Shown here piece by piece: positions 11,225-22,630 of a DNA stretch of 64,000 nucleotides. A model generated the notes under the pieces. That model saw only the letters and a list, made by a program, of their open reading frames with translations, had not been told where the DNA came from and did no database searches. The stretch is from Paroedura picta (taxonomy: Eukaryota; Chordata; Lepidosauria; Squamata; Gekkonidae). The position numbers and the translations under genes are program-made. Every line of letters starts with the position of its first letter. The stretch's first letter is position 1. The stretch lies in contig NC_135373.1 in NCBI RefSeq assembly GCF_049243985.1, forward strand, positions 83,330,213 to 83,394,212, given 5' to 3'.

Positions 11225-11285
11225 AGGGAACAAACCTGTGTACACAAGGTAGGAACCCAAAAGGTTGATCAGCAGCAGATTTGAG
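11225..11285 (-). repeat. Repeat family P2 terminal fragment
   Basis: Minus strand carries the family P2 end: CTGCTGATCAACCTTTTGGG, TTCCTACCTTGTG, GGTTTGTTCCCTC. It matches the ends of the copies at 33640-34110 and 50640-50945. Confidence 0.55.
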
Positions 11286-12028
11286 GCCTACCGCACAGGA
11301 TTGTTGTGCAGACAAAACTGGATGCTGTTGCGGAGGTTCTTTTGAATTTCAAGTGGAGTTAGCTTTACAGGAAAGTAGATGTGAGACTTTGGGGGAAACC
11401 AAGTGATCCACTTTTATTAGGCAACCACTTGGCCTTGTGGACAACAACAGGGACTGCAATTGCCAGCAGTAGGCCTCAGGCTTCAGAAGAGCAGACATCA
11501 CCAGCCAAGCAACGAAGGGGTGTCTGGGGCCACATGCATTCCTTTTGAAGGGATGCATATGAATGGAGATAACTTTTCCTTAAGCCTAACTTCCTGGAGA
11601 TGAGATGTACTTTCAGGGGATTCTCAGACTCCACCTGGAGGCTGCCATCCCTAAATCTCAGTGAGATACAATGCTACACAGTCACCCCTCCAAAGCAGCC
11701 ATTTTTGCCTGGGGAGCTGATCTTTATAGTCTGGAGATGAGCAGCAATTCCAGGAGATCTCCAGGTCCCACCTGCAGGTTGGCTGTCCCTGTTCTGAACA
11801 TATTGCTTGAAGCCTGGAAGTGGGGCCTCAAAAGTGTATAATGCCCCCCACAACCACCTAGCACCCCCTGACCTATTTCAGGTCAAGAAAACATTGCAGA
11901 GAAGAGGTAGGGTTGCCAGATTGCTGTAGGTTCATGTTCTGGAATTCCACACTATCTAGGTGTGCATAAACTTGACTAAAGTCAAGACGTGCATAAAGAG
12001 ACCTCCTCTTAGGGTTGCCGTCTTCCAA

Positions 12029-12280
12029 ATGAGGCTCTCTACCCCACCTCCCTCACGGGGAGTCTGCTGTGGGGAGAGGAAGGGAAGGTGATTGGAAACT
12101 GCTTTGAGACTCCTGAGGCCTGCTGGGTGAATGCAGCCCATTCCCAGTTTTCTCAGACCTCTCACAGCCCCACATTCCTCACAGGTTGTCTATTGTGGGG
12201 AGACAATAGGGAAAAGGTGATTGTAAACCACTTTCAGACTCCTTTGGGTGGTGAACAGCAGGGTACAAAAATCCAGCTCT
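12029..12280 (+). mobile_element. Two SINE tails in tandem
   Basis: The tRNA-SINE 3' half occurs twice in the same orientation: CCCACCTCCCTCACGGGGAG..GCTTTGAGACTCC (12040-12115) and CACATTCCTCACAGG..CACTTTCAGACTCC..CCAGCTCTTCT (12165-12280). This is either two truncated insertions or a partial duplication. Confidence 0.65.
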
Positions 12281-12634
12281 TCTAAGGAGCAACCATGAAA
12301 GAAGCATGTGGGCAAATAACATTTTATCAATAGTAAAAAAAAAATGGAGACAGAAGGATTAGGATGGACACCTGTCTACTGTGACTACCCCATGTGTATT
12401 AGGGTGGGGGACATTTCGGTTTTGGGAAATGACATTGAATGCAGAACTGGGAGTAATTGGTTGCCATGTAATCTCCCCCTAAGAAGAGTGTCCAGTCTGA
12501 TTTTCCCTTCACATATCCAAAGACATGGCTCTGGAAAGCTCATCTATAACCACTATACCATAATTCTCAAAGATCAGTCATCTCCCACACTCAATGGACA
12601 TTCCAAACCACAGATTCTTGACACCCATCTTTAT

Positions 12635-12685
12635 ATCTAGCGCCCATTGTATTCCTGGATACAATGGTCTTTGCCCCTAGTATAT
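12635..12685 (-). repeat. Fragment of repeat family R1 (AGCCCATT hairpin end)
   Basis: Minus strand reads ACTAGGGGCAAAGACCATTG, a short spacer, then CAATGGGCGCTAG. It matches the opening of the longer repeats at 43240 and 50095. The family is unidentified. Confidence 0.45.
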
Positions 12686-12782
12686 GTTAAATAAATAAAT
12701 AATCTTTAAAATACAGTTATGCATTTGATTGAATGGTACCTGAGCATAATTGGCCATGGTACCCTGATTTTCCTTGCTGAAT

Positions 12783-13530
12783 CGGAGTGTGATCTGAAGA
12801 CCCTAATAAAGAGACTAAAAGAAGAAAGTGAAAAGATAGGACTATATCTAAATGTCAAAAAGACCTAGATCATGACTACTGGCAGTAACACCAAAGTCAC
12901 AATTGACAATGAGAACATTGAATGTATTGATGATTTCATCTTTCTTGGCTCTATTGATCACTCAAAGTGGTGGATGCAGCCATGAAATTAGACGGTGAAT
13001 AATACTGGGCCAGAATGCAATGTTAGGCATGAACCGAATATGGAAGAGTAAGGACATCAGCCTTAATACAAAGTGCCGGCTAGTCAATGTCATTGTCTTC
13101 CCCATAACAACCTATAGATGTGAAAGCTGGACCCTGAAGAAGGAAGACAGGAGGAGAATAATGCTTTTGAATTGTGGTATTGGAGATGAATGCTGCGAAT
13201 ACCATGGACATCCAAAATTACCAACAAGATAGTTTTAGAGAGGAGCAAACAAACTATGTCATTAGAAGGGAAGCTATTACGGCTAAAGCTCACTTACTTT
13301 GGACACATCATGTGATCAAACTTGCTAGAAAAATCATTAATGCTCGGCATGGTCAGCGGCAAAAGGAAACATGGTCGCCACAGGATCTACTAGTTCAACG
13401 CGATCAAAGCTGATACAGGGATGACCATGAACCAACTAAAAGAAGCAGTCAGAGACAGGGGCACATGGCGAAGACTTTCCTATAGAATCACCAAGGGTTG
13501 GACATGAATGAACATCATCATCATCACCCT
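12783..13530 (+). mobile_element. RTE-clade LINE reverse transcriptase remnant (not BovB)
   Basis: Decayed coding sequence for the C-terminal end of an RTE-type reverse transcriptase: IWKSKDISLNTKCRLVNVIV and YRCESWTLKKEDRRRI are legible at 13040-13160. It ends in an (ATC)n tail near 13510-13528. It is clearly different in sequence from the BovB copies in this window. Frame is lost in several places. Confidence 0.75.
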
Positions 13531-13716
13531 GATTTGGACAACCTAGGATTGTTAGATCTGGAAAGATAAGCAGGGTCAGCCCTAAGGATGGAAGACCATC
13601 AAATACCAGGTTTGCTAAGCAGAAGCAGGAAAGGGCAAGCCACCTCTGAACATCTCTTGTCTTGTAAACCTTGCAGGATCATCATAAACTGACTACAGCT
13701 TCATGGCAAAGAAATT
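13530..13716 (+). mobile_element. 5S-rRNA-derived SINE
   Basis: The head resembles the 5S rRNA internal promoter: GATAAGCAGGGTCAG, then GGATGGAAGACCA. A body CAAGCCACCTCTGAACATCT and a tail with GACTACAGCTTCATGGCA follow. It is a decayed copy of the family better seen at 31941. Confidence 0.75.
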
Positions 13717-13918
13717 AATTAATTAAAATATTGCGTGGAACACTTGTATGATTTCAATTAGAACACTTGTAGTAGAAGAAGCCCAGTGACATGATGAAGG
13801 GCAACAGGATCTGAAGATAGTTTGCTTTTTGAGGCAAATAAATTAAATCTCAGTCCAGGGACCGACCTGGTGGAATGACCTTCTGCTTGAGATTAGGGCA
13901 CAGACTGATCTTTTACAG

Positions 13919-13988
13919 CAGGGGTAGTTAACCTGTAGTCCTCCAGATGTTCATGAACATCTGGAGGACCACAGGTTGACTACCCCTG
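13919..13988. mobile_element. 70-bp foldback hAT miniature element
   Basis: An almost complete palindrome with ends CAGGGGTAGTTAACCTG and CAGGTTGACTACCCCTG. It is flanked by an 8-bp duplication TTTTACAG/TTTAACAG (13911-13918, 13989-13996; 7 of 8 match). It is a shorter relative of the element at 41230. Confidence 0.88.
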
Positions 13989-14244
13989 TTTAACAGTTTA
14001 GCAGGGCTTGCAAGTCAGCAGTCTTCCACAAGGCGTATGGTTAAGGCCAGAGAGACCTACTTCTAATCCTCGCAGTTCCTCCCACTGCCTTTTTCCCTTG
14101 CCCCTAAAGTACCTGCAATATCTAATAGGCAGGGAATGAAACAATGACAGATATAGGGAGGGGAATAGGTAGTTAGATACTTCATTAACCAGATTAGTTG
14201 CTGGACAGAGTGTTAGTTATTCTTAGTATTTAATTTTTAGAATA

Positions 14245-14291
14245 TATAATATATAATATGAGCCTCCGGGGAGGGCGGTATATAAGTATGA

Positions 14292-14366
<75 letters not shown>

Positions 14367-14370
14367 ATTA
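14245..14370 (+). repeat. LINE-type 3' tail with long (AAAT)n microsatellite
   Basis: GAGCCTCCGGGGAGGGCGGT followed by TATAAGTATGA and about 19 AAAT units (14291-14368). This is the usual end of L2/CR1-like LINEs in this window, with an expanded tail. Confidence 0.7.
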
Positions 14371-15724
14371 GCAAATGTATTTGTTAAATGTATTTGTTAA
14401 AAGTTGGAAACTGCCTTGAGCCCAATGGGAGAGAAGCAGTTTAGAAATTGAATAATAATAATAATAAATATAGGAAAAATCAATGTAGGAAAACATAATA
14501 CTGCAGAATTAGAATGCAAAGTAGTGTGCATATGTTGATTTTTCCCAGTCTGCATTAATCTGGTCTGTTTTTGAGGGTTTCACTAGGTGAACTTAACTGC
14601 ATTTTCTGGTATGTAATTGCCTTCTATGAAATTTTCAGGAAATATATTTTATGAATGAATCAATAGTAACATTTATTTTCATTGGGCATACGCACACACA
14701 TGTGGCATTTGGCGGTGTAGAGAATACAAAAGGGTATAAGCCCTGTCCAAATAGTTTAATGATCAAGTACAGAAAACAAAATTAAGTAACAATACTAAGT
14801 AAATTCTTTAAGATTACGTAAGCTGTAGTTTAAACTTATATATTCTTACCTGTCTATGTTGTTCATGGGTCACAGATGCCAAATTACTAAAAGCAATGGT
14901 ATGAGAAAGTATAGTATCTCCCACGTATCAAAAGAAAATTAAAAATCCTTGATGTTTTTTCCTTCTCTTGCTCCAATGAATGAAATGTACTTATGGCCAT
15001 TCTCTGATCTGTTTGTAGCTACAGTGTACCTCCCATAAGCTGACTTTTTATTAGCTGCTTTGCTGACAGTGTGACATACTATTTTGGCGTCAGCTTGCTA
15101 AAGTTGCTTGACAGACTTGTTTTGTAGTCACCTGGATGTAATTTTAGGGTGTTTACAATCTTTCCTTATGCATAAGGATTTTACAGTGTTTGAAAAAATA
15201 TAACCTTGAAGAAGATTTAAAAGTATCCCTTTCATAAAGAGATGATGTCTTATTTTCAAACTGCTGTTGATATCATCCTGTTGCAGCTTGACTTGTACTC
15301 TTCCTGTTCCTGAGGATAAAGTATAGGCAAATTTTTCACATCTATTAGTCAAGAGCATGTCTCCATGCAAATAGAAAAGCCCCAATGAAAGGATCAGCCA
15401 ATGATACAGTTTAAGGTTCTACAAATTAGAATGAACCCCCAGGTTTGCTGAAATATCTGTTAAAAATAATTTTGTGGTACCTTCTTGTAAGATAATTTTC
15501 ATTATAGGTAGCACATGAGGGCCTGTAAACCATGAATTTAAAGGCAGGTAGGCATATACAGGAGTGAGTGGTCCTTCAAGTATCAGAATTCCAAGCTTTT
15601 TAGTGCTTTGACTATACAATCCCAATCTAAATTCAGTCTCATATATTTCATTTGGCTTAGACTGGTGTAATTGTAGAGGTTTGCACTGAAAGGTCAAAAC
15701 CAGCACTTTGCATTTGGCTTGGAA

Positions 15725-16060
15725 ACAAATGGTCAGTCACTGCAGTTGCTTGAAGACCAATGTTTTCCATAGGAAACACCCATCAGTGATCTGGCTGCCA
15801 TTTTCTGCACCAGTTGCAGTTTCTGATTGTCTTCAGAAGCAGCTCCTCATTAAGTATGTTACTGTAATCTAACTTGGACAGATTACTGTAGCTAAATCTC
15901 TCAATTCAAGGAAAAACACAATTGCTGCACTAGCAGGAATTAGTGAAAGGTGCTATGTACTACAAAAAATTTTTTTTAATGCTTTCAATTGTGGTTCAAA
16001 CAGCACCCTCAATCTGCCTTCTTGATATTTCAGTGGGGATGCAGTCCAATTCAGCACAGG
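15725..16060 (-). mobile_element. L2-type LINE fragment (minus, diverged)
   Basis: GGCTGCCATTTTCTGCACC and the following CAGTTGCAGTTTC correspond to the same coding stretch as the clearer L2 copy at 35250-35330 (CTGCATTTTGCACTAGCTG), in the same orientation. No intact frame remains. Confidence 0.55.
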
Positions 16061-16929
16061 CTGACTGTTTAGCCCCTGATTGACTCTACCTTAGACTAAC
16101 AACCCCTTGGGCTTATCTGGACTAAGCTTCAATGTATCAGCCCTCATGTACCATGTGTCATGAACCCTGGGCTGATCCACTTGACCAGAAGTGACCCCCT
16201 CATACAAAGCTGCTCTAGATGCATGTGGTACTATTAAGTCAGGCTTTATTGAAAGGTTCCATAAGGTTGAAACAGGGCAAGCGTGGCAAGTGCAGAATGC
16301 ATTGACAGAGACAAGGATGGGTAGCACCCATATATAGGGGGGCATTTTAGGCAGAAAGAGGGATTCACATAGGAAAAGGTTAAAAAGGCGTGAATAGCTG
16401 GAAACATCTGGTATATCTTGCCTGTTTTTTTTCTGGCAGTAAATTTTCTAGCATCTTCCAGACAGACCAAGGATACTGGTAGATGAGAGTTTTCAGAGCA
16501 CGGGAGAAACTGCCTCTTCGAGCCATAAACCCTGGCCAAGGAAGCAGGGGAAGGCTCAGAGAAATGTCAGGAATTCTGTCAGGGGTTAAGCGGGTGTTAG
16601 TACTCAATAAACTTCTAGCTCAACTCTCCCTTCCCAAACAAGAGGGCAGAAACATTCCTGCAAGTGAATTGCTGCACTGGCACACACTTGCAGGAATATT
16701 TCACACTTGTATGAAAACAGATGGGGCCAGCAGCAAATGGTGGGGTGGGAGCCGTTGATCACTGACATAGACAGTTTTATTTCTCCTATGTTTTTGTGAA
16801 CTATGACTGAATTTGAGGGGACTGATTGGCTGTTTTGGCCAAGAATTATCATATGGCTATATTTGGATGTGTGACACAGTTTACTAATTTAACAGACTTA
16901 GTTTTTGCTTTATATTCCCACTGTCACAA

Positions 16930-17046
16930 TGGTAGTTCATAGTCTGAGGAAGAGTGCTTATACTCAAAAGCTCATGCCTTAAAGGTGCTACTGGACTCTG
17001 ATTTTATTGTGCTACTTCAGATCAGCACGGCTACCCATTTGAATCT
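16930..17046 (+). repeat. Penelope-like retroelement tail (family P1) with hammerhead-like core
   Basis: Contains CTGAGGA (16944-16950), a hairpin GAGT-loop-ACTC (16952-16965), then AAAAGC and a GC-TCAT-GC mini-hairpin. This is the order of the hammerhead ribozyme core CUGANGA / stem II / GAAA / stem III. The expected GAAA reads AAAA, explainable by CpG decay. The family tail follows: AAAGGTGCTACTGGACTC, TGTGCTACTTCAGATCAGC, then ACGGCTACCCATTTGAATC. Confidence 0.6.
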
Positions 17047-17490
17047 AATCTGAGCACAATTCCTTTCAGTTGAGGTCATTGTCCTAGGACAAAAAGCAAT
17101 TGGTGCTTCTGTACCGTCTGGTAGTATGTGATTTAGTACAGTTCCAATTCCAAATGATGAGGCATCATATTCATATGTAATGGATAGAGGTCTCTGTTCA
17201 TCATGTTGAGTGACTATGGAATCAGAGGTCAACAACTTCTTTATGGCCAGAAAAGCTGCTTCATGTTTATGTCCAGTTTCACTGAGCACCTTATTCTAAC
17301 AGGCGATAGAGGATTTCTCCTATAGTGGCTTTCTAAGAAAACAAACAATGATAAAAATTTAGGAGTCCCAGAGATGCCTGAAGACTTTCCTTGCATTTTG
17401 ATCTAGACACATTGTGTATTGCCTTTACCTTATTTACCTTACCAGCTGCATCAATCTGGTATCCCAGGAATGCGACACTGGAAACTCCCT

Positions 17491-18689
17491 GGGGCTTTTT
17501 GCACGCCTTCAAAATAGCACAATGGTTGCCAATTGAAAACGCTACTGATTTGCTGTTTTGCACAACGTCGTCGACAATCTGCCACACACCTGAAACCAAT
17601 CTGCAAAAAGCGCTTCCTTGTAGCGCTTTCAGGGAAATCCCCAAAAGTGGATTCACCCTCCGGAAAGCGATACACTCCTGCAACCAATCTGCAACACTAG
17701 TGAAAAAGACCTGTGCGTTAACATTGTTGCGGTTTCTTCAAAGTCCCTCCTCCTGAGCCTGTCCTCCAAACTTCCGGCGAACTGTTCGCCATTTTTTTTT
17801 TCTCCGAGCGAGCGGGGATAAACGCACCAGCGAGCCTCTTTCAGTTTAGAGGCTTCCCTGGCTTTAGTCCCTCCCCTTCAGTCACTAAGCACACACATTT
17901 TACACATTCATTCAGCTGAAAATCGGGCCCGTGAGAGGGGGGGAGGGGGGATTTTTTTTTCCACTCGGAGGCAGCGTGGCCACGATCAAATGACAGCTCA
18001 AACAGAGGCTTCCCCGGCTTCAGTCCCTCCCCTTCAGTCACTAAGCACACACATTTTACACATTCGTTCAGCCGAAAATCGGGCCCGTGGGAGGGGGGGG
18101 GGAGGGGGGGATTTTTTTTTTTCCACTCGGAGGCAGCGTGGCCACAATCAAATGACAGCTCAAACAGAGGCTTCCCCGGCTTCAGTCCCTCCTCTTTAGT
18201 CACTAAGCACACTTCAGTCACTAAGCACACTACTAAGCAGTCACTTTATTTTTTACACAGTCATTCAGCCGAAAATCGGGCCCGTGAGGGGGGGGGTTCA
18301 CTCGGAGGCAGCGTGTCAACGATCAAACGACAGCTCAAACACCCCAGGCAGCTGGATGGGTCTCTCCGTTGCAACGAATCTACACAGATTCGTTACAATG
18401 GGTGTTTTTTTTTTTAAAAAAAAACCTTTCTTAAAGGGAAAGGGGCTGTTTGGGAGCATGCTAACGGCTGCCCATTGGCTGCTTGACGGCCAGGGGCGGG
18501 ATGAGCTCGGCAATAGCGCTTCCTTTCTAGCGATTTCTGCCGAGACCGGAAGCCTGTGGGAAACGCTACAAAACGCAACTGGATTCCACTACAAAGGTAG
18601 GTATGCATAACGACGAATTCCACTATTTTAAATGGCGATTTTTCATTCAGTGACCAATTTGCTACAAAGATCCCGGTGTGTAAAGCCCC
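17491..18689. mobile_element. GC-rich miniature DNA transposon, family A (tandemly expanded copy)
   Basis: Same ends (GGGGCTTTTTGCACGCC and inverted GGGGCTTTACACACCGG) and same interior as the copy at 7884-8772, but about 310 bp longer. The extra length is an internal tandem array in which a block starting GAGGCTTCC begins at 17849, 18005 and 18167, while the other copy has one. It is inserted in a gypsy fossil and carries no transposase. Confidence 0.8.
17849..18345. repeat. Three-unit tandem array (156-162 bp units) within family A element
   Basis: Units start at 17849, 18005 and 18167. Each runs from GAGGCTTCC through GTCACTAAGCACAC, AAAATCGGGCCCGTG, a G-run, CACTCGGAGGCAGCGTG and GACAGCTCAAAC. 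The third is altered by a local CACTAAGCACAC duplication. Open frames here merely reflect the repeat. Confidence 0.85.
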
Positions 18690-19599
18690 CTAGTTGTCAT
18701 TTCTCTTTCTTAATCTTCTGCAAAACCTTTTTGAGTTGATTCACAAATTGCTCCTCAGGGGAGGCCATCATTAACACATCATTAAAATAAGGCACAACCC
18801 CAGGAATACTTGCTAATTAAGTTTCCATAAAGTACTGAAAGATTCCTGGTGCCACTGATTCCAAATTGAAGGCATTTCACATGAAAAGCCCCTCAGTGTG
18901 TAATTATGATTTGAGTATCTGCAGCCTTCACTACCAGTTACTGATGGGCTTCAGCAAGGTTCAGTTTAGGAAAACCCTTTTCTCCTACTAGGACAGAAAA
19001 CAACTGGTTTATGACAGGGTTTATGATAGGGGTCTTGCTTGAGTGCCTTAATTACCAAACATCTATAATCCCTACAAATGCATTTATTGCTATTTGGTTT
19101 CAACAGAGGCTCAATGTTATGTGAGCTACTGGCTCTATAAGGCCCAGAGCAGTGAGCCAGTCAACTTCTTAATTTAACTTTGGTCTCAGAGCAAAAGAAA
19201 CATACCCCATGTGAAGCGCCAGCAGGCTTTCTGATGCCAGGGATCTGGGATTGCTCCACCTGGACCAGTCACATGGCATGTGGAGCTGGGATTGGAGGTA
19301 CTGGTGGAAATCAGGGGCAATTGGTCTCCTGGGATGATGCACTCCCAGTCCAGGAGCTGGCTCAGTTGGGTGCACCAAAGGGCTTGGGTTCTCCTTTGCT
19401 GGTTCTGTTTAGTCCAAAGGGGTCACTGGGGAGCACTGAAGATGGAGCCAGTGAGATGATTTGAGAGCTCTCTGGCAAAGTGCAAGTCTGGAAGCTTGCT
19501 GTAGGAGTGAGGGAGCATAGATGAGGGCATTTCGTCAGACAAGGATTGAGTACTGCTGTGAGCTGGTCAAGGTGAGGCCAAGAGGCCAGCCCAGGTGGC

Positions 19600-19965
19600 A
19601 TTTAAGGTGGTCCAAAATAGGACTCTAAGATGGCCAAGGGGTCTCTAGTTCACATTCTGCATCAAACCTGGTGGAAAGGTCCTGGTGGAGCAGCAAGATC
19701 TTCTCTACAAAATAGCTTGCAAAAACATCACAGCTAATATTCAGTTTATTTTGGGACAATCCAATGGATGTCAATTATCTAATTGTTTTAAATAATTGAG
19801 CTGGGAGTGACCTTGCAAAGGCAATGGTGGCCAGATAGAATTCCTTCTTAGTGGCTTTTACTGCCGCTTATAAGATGTTCTTGATGCTTCATCACGAGTT
19901 TTCCGCCAGACTCACTCTTCCACCCATGTGTAATAGCCTAGGCTTGTAGCGCACTAACTGGAGCA
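19600..19965 (-). mobile_element. L2-type LINE coding remnant (minus)
   Basis: Weak, decayed similarity in style and order to LINE reverse transcriptase read on the minus strand, for example GTGGCTTTTACTGCCGCTTA and CGAGTTTTCCGCCAGACTC. I see no intact frame, and the assignment rests on resemblance to common L2 antisense sequence. Confidence 0.4.
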
Positions 19966-20690
19966 GGCTTGATTTAAATATAAAATGTACAGGTTAGATG
20001 TACTAGATAGATAGAAATATGATGCTAAAGAAGCTAAAGCACTTACCCATGTGACTTTTTATATGCCTACTAGTGATTCCTTTCAACTGGGCTAGTAAAG
20101 CAGCTATGTGTGCTTAGTTAACATGAGAAAAAAGGCATATGTGGCACTATAGCCTTGAGTCCTTGGCTGGAGTTCTCAGAAGACAGGTAAATGGCTATTA
20201 ACTGCAATACTTTCATACAGTTCTTCGCAGGTCCATTCAAACTTAGATGTCACTTATTAAAAAGATAATGTAGCAGGGGCATATGGAACACAGTCTGGTT
20301 CTTTTTTCTTTTCTTTTCTTTTTTTGAGTGGTATTTTGCTGTTCCTGGTGGATGTTGACAGAATCCTGCATGCAGTGAGGACTAATTTCTTAGACAACAG
20401 TTAATTACAGGCCAGTTTCAAATGTGTTCTTTCATGACAAAGATAATAAAGTTGTTGATAAACAGCTCATGGGCTTTCTGGATGATACATTGGCCCTTGG
20501 CCCTTTTCAGTTTGATCTCAGGCTATGAATTTGATTTACCTTTGGTTGCTCTAGTGGACAAGTCTCATTGCCAATATTATTTTATTTTTAAAAAGCATTC
20601 ATTATGGTTAACCACTCATGTTTTAATAGCTGTTTTTCAAGTTATTTCATTGTTGATGATTAGAAGTGTGCCCTATTTGAGAGGCTGTAG

Positions 20691-22015
20691 TGAAGCCTTT
20701 CTCAGCCAGGGTTTCAGGAACACCTGAAGTTTCTTGAAGGCCCTGGAGGGATTTTCCTGAATTTATTTTTTGTTTATAATTCAATTTATACCCCGCCTCT
20801 CTTGAGTAAGTTGTCTCGAGGTGGCTTACTACGGTAAAACAGTATACCCCATAAAATTAATAAAAACATTAAAATCTACAATTACATACAGCAATATTTA
20901 TCAAAACCATAAATCCTCAGATGGTGGTAAAAACCAGCAGTTACCCTCTATTCCAGTCAGCTGTTACAATCTTCCAATGAATCTATTTAATTTAAAAACT
21001 CAGTTAGGCTCAGATCTATCATGCCAGGTATGCAGCACTCCAATGTTGGGTGGGACCCCAGTTTGTAACTCCAGGCACTCCTCTGGCCTCAACCAGATAC
21101 CTGGCAGAAGAGTTCCATCTTACAGGGTATGGGTAGAATATAATTAATTTGTACATATTTTTTAAATTTGTTAAACATTTATCAGGTGATATGATTGCAT
21201 ATGGTCATGTCGACCTCCCCCACAAATGGCCAGTTATGAGCCTGGAGGGAATGGAAAAGGGGAGGGTGTTGGAATACAATCAGCAAGTTATTTGGAACAG
21301 GCCTACCTTGTAAGGCTGGTTGTTGCAAACCTCAAGATTATGTGCTCAGCAGGAACACCTGGTGGCTGCAGAACAGGATGAGTCATCAGAGGCTTTTTGT
21401 TTCAGATGGGAACACCCATTTCCTCTTCATACAGGAGAAGTTTTCATTTTGAGTCTGACTTTCTTTGCATATGTTCTCCATTTTGCAGCATCATGTAAAA
21501 CCGATTCTGCTGTAATGTGTAAGCTTAAAGTCCTAATCTGGCAAAGAGTACTATATCAGTGAGCATGATATATTTGTACAGCAAATAAATTTTATTTCTT
21601 TAGCCTCTCTTATTGTTCCAGCGTCTCATTGAAGCTATACTTACAGGATTTAAGGTAAAGCATTTACTATGCTAAGAGTGGAACCTTATGCAGTGGGGAA
21701 AAGGGCAAGCCTCTTTTGTATGGCTTGATGACTTTTACCTGGCTGCTATGTAATGTCTGGCCAAGTGCAGAAGTTATTGGGGGCCACAGTGAGATCCACA
21801 ACAGATTTTGGTAGCAGATGGCAGGATCTGGTTGGTTCTGGTTGGTTCCACCAAACATGGTGGAAGCATGGTTTTGTTTTTGTGTTCCTCCACCATGACA
21901 GAGGGGCTATGTTTCCCTCCCATATTCTGCACTATTACACTACTTCTGGGGCTTCTCAAAGCCCGAAGAATGTTTCAGGGATTTCTCAATGATAAAAAAA
22001 ATTGAGAAAGGTTGT
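20691..22015 (+). mobile_element. hAT miniature element (family of 59366) expanded by nested insertions
   Basis: The left end CCTTTCTCAGCCAGGGTTTC, the middle TTTAAATTTGTTAAACATTT (about 21160-21260) and the right end CTTCTGGGGCTTCTCAAAGC..ATTGAGAAAGG appear in the same order as the uninterrupted 325-bp element at 59366-59690. Here they are spread over 1.3 kb. Intervening blocks are a minus-strand LINE 3' tail (20761-21125) and an unassigned block (about 21275-21870). The flanking duplication is imperfect. Confidence 0.65.
20761..21125 (-). mobile_element. LINE 3'-end fragment (minus) nested in hAT element
   Basis: TTCAATTTATACCCCGCCTC is the complement of the GGCGGGGTATAAAT end of L2/CR1-like LINEs. 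It is followed by A-rich 3' untranslated sequence on the complementary strand. Confidence 0.6.
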
Positions 22016-22307
22016 AGTCTGTTGTGGTCTCTACTTACTAGGTTGTAGAGTAAGGGAAAAAAACATGAAGGAGAAAGTTTGAGCAGTGCTTGTAAGAGAG
22101 ACAGAATAAAACTTGGTGTTAAGAAACTTGTGTTGCCTTCTTGCCTGAATTAAATTCAAAATGTTAGATTATCCAAGATCTGTAGAGTGCATGATTCAAG
22201 AGTTTATGAAGAATATTCTACAGGGTGCATTGGAAGAGATATGTAGTTAGTATAATTAAATAGGAATTTCCTGGTATTTTTCAAATTTCCTGGTTGGCCT
22301 CAGTTGG

Positions 22308-22630
22308 ACCCATTATGCACTGGTGGAATAACGTACATTTGGGGTGGAATGGCGGCGACTAAAATCACCGATAAAGCACAGTGCTGGCTGCAGCTTTGGT
22401 GCATGCCGCCGAAAAAGCCACGTTAGCGAAACGTGGAAGAAAGCGCAGCTTCCGGGTGACCGGGGCACAACCAGAAGTGGCGCCGGGATCACCGCGTACA
22501 TAATTGGTTACTCTGGGTTTTGCCGCCGTCACGCCCCGTCCCGTGCATAACCGGTGTGCTTCGCGTCTTCCCCCTCCGCGCTTTCCATGTGACCTGAAAT
22601 TGCCATTTCGGCGGCCATGCATAATGGGCC
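22308..22630. mobile_element. GC-rich miniature DNA transposon, family B
   Basis: Ends CCCATTATGCA and TGCATAATGGG are inverted repeats enclosing about 300 bp of CpG-rich sequence in an AT-rich context, without coding capacity. The copy at 42043-42576 shares the ends. I could not find a clear target duplication. Confidence 0.6.

Larger units (their letters stand above)
17030..19165 (-). mobile_element. Ty3/gypsy-type LTR retrotransposon fossil (pol remnant), split by a miniature transposon
   Basis: The minus strand resembles the reverse transcriptase to RNase H part of a gypsy-type pol in two blocks, about 17030-17490 and 18690-19165, in the expected order. Between them sits the family A element (17491-18689). 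Recognisable family features are an RNase H-like DASSFGIGTVL stretch and a fingers/palm-like region. The copy is broken, with several interruptions and no intact gene, and I could not identify its LTRs. The divergence suggests it is old, and older than the insertion inside it. Confidence 0.75.

Noticed and set aside
14288-14370. Regularly spaced repeats that could suggest a CRISPR-like array
   Set aside because: It is a simple (AAAT)n microsatellite at a LINE tail in vertebrate DNA.
15128-15706. Two minus-strand frames of 85 and 95 residues
   Set aside because: No recognisable domain, no splice context, and codon use typical of random AT-rich DNA.
17841-18230. Minus-strand frame encoding a protein with two near-identical repeats
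   Set aside because: It is the translation of the 156-162 bp tandem array inside a miniature transposon, not a gene.
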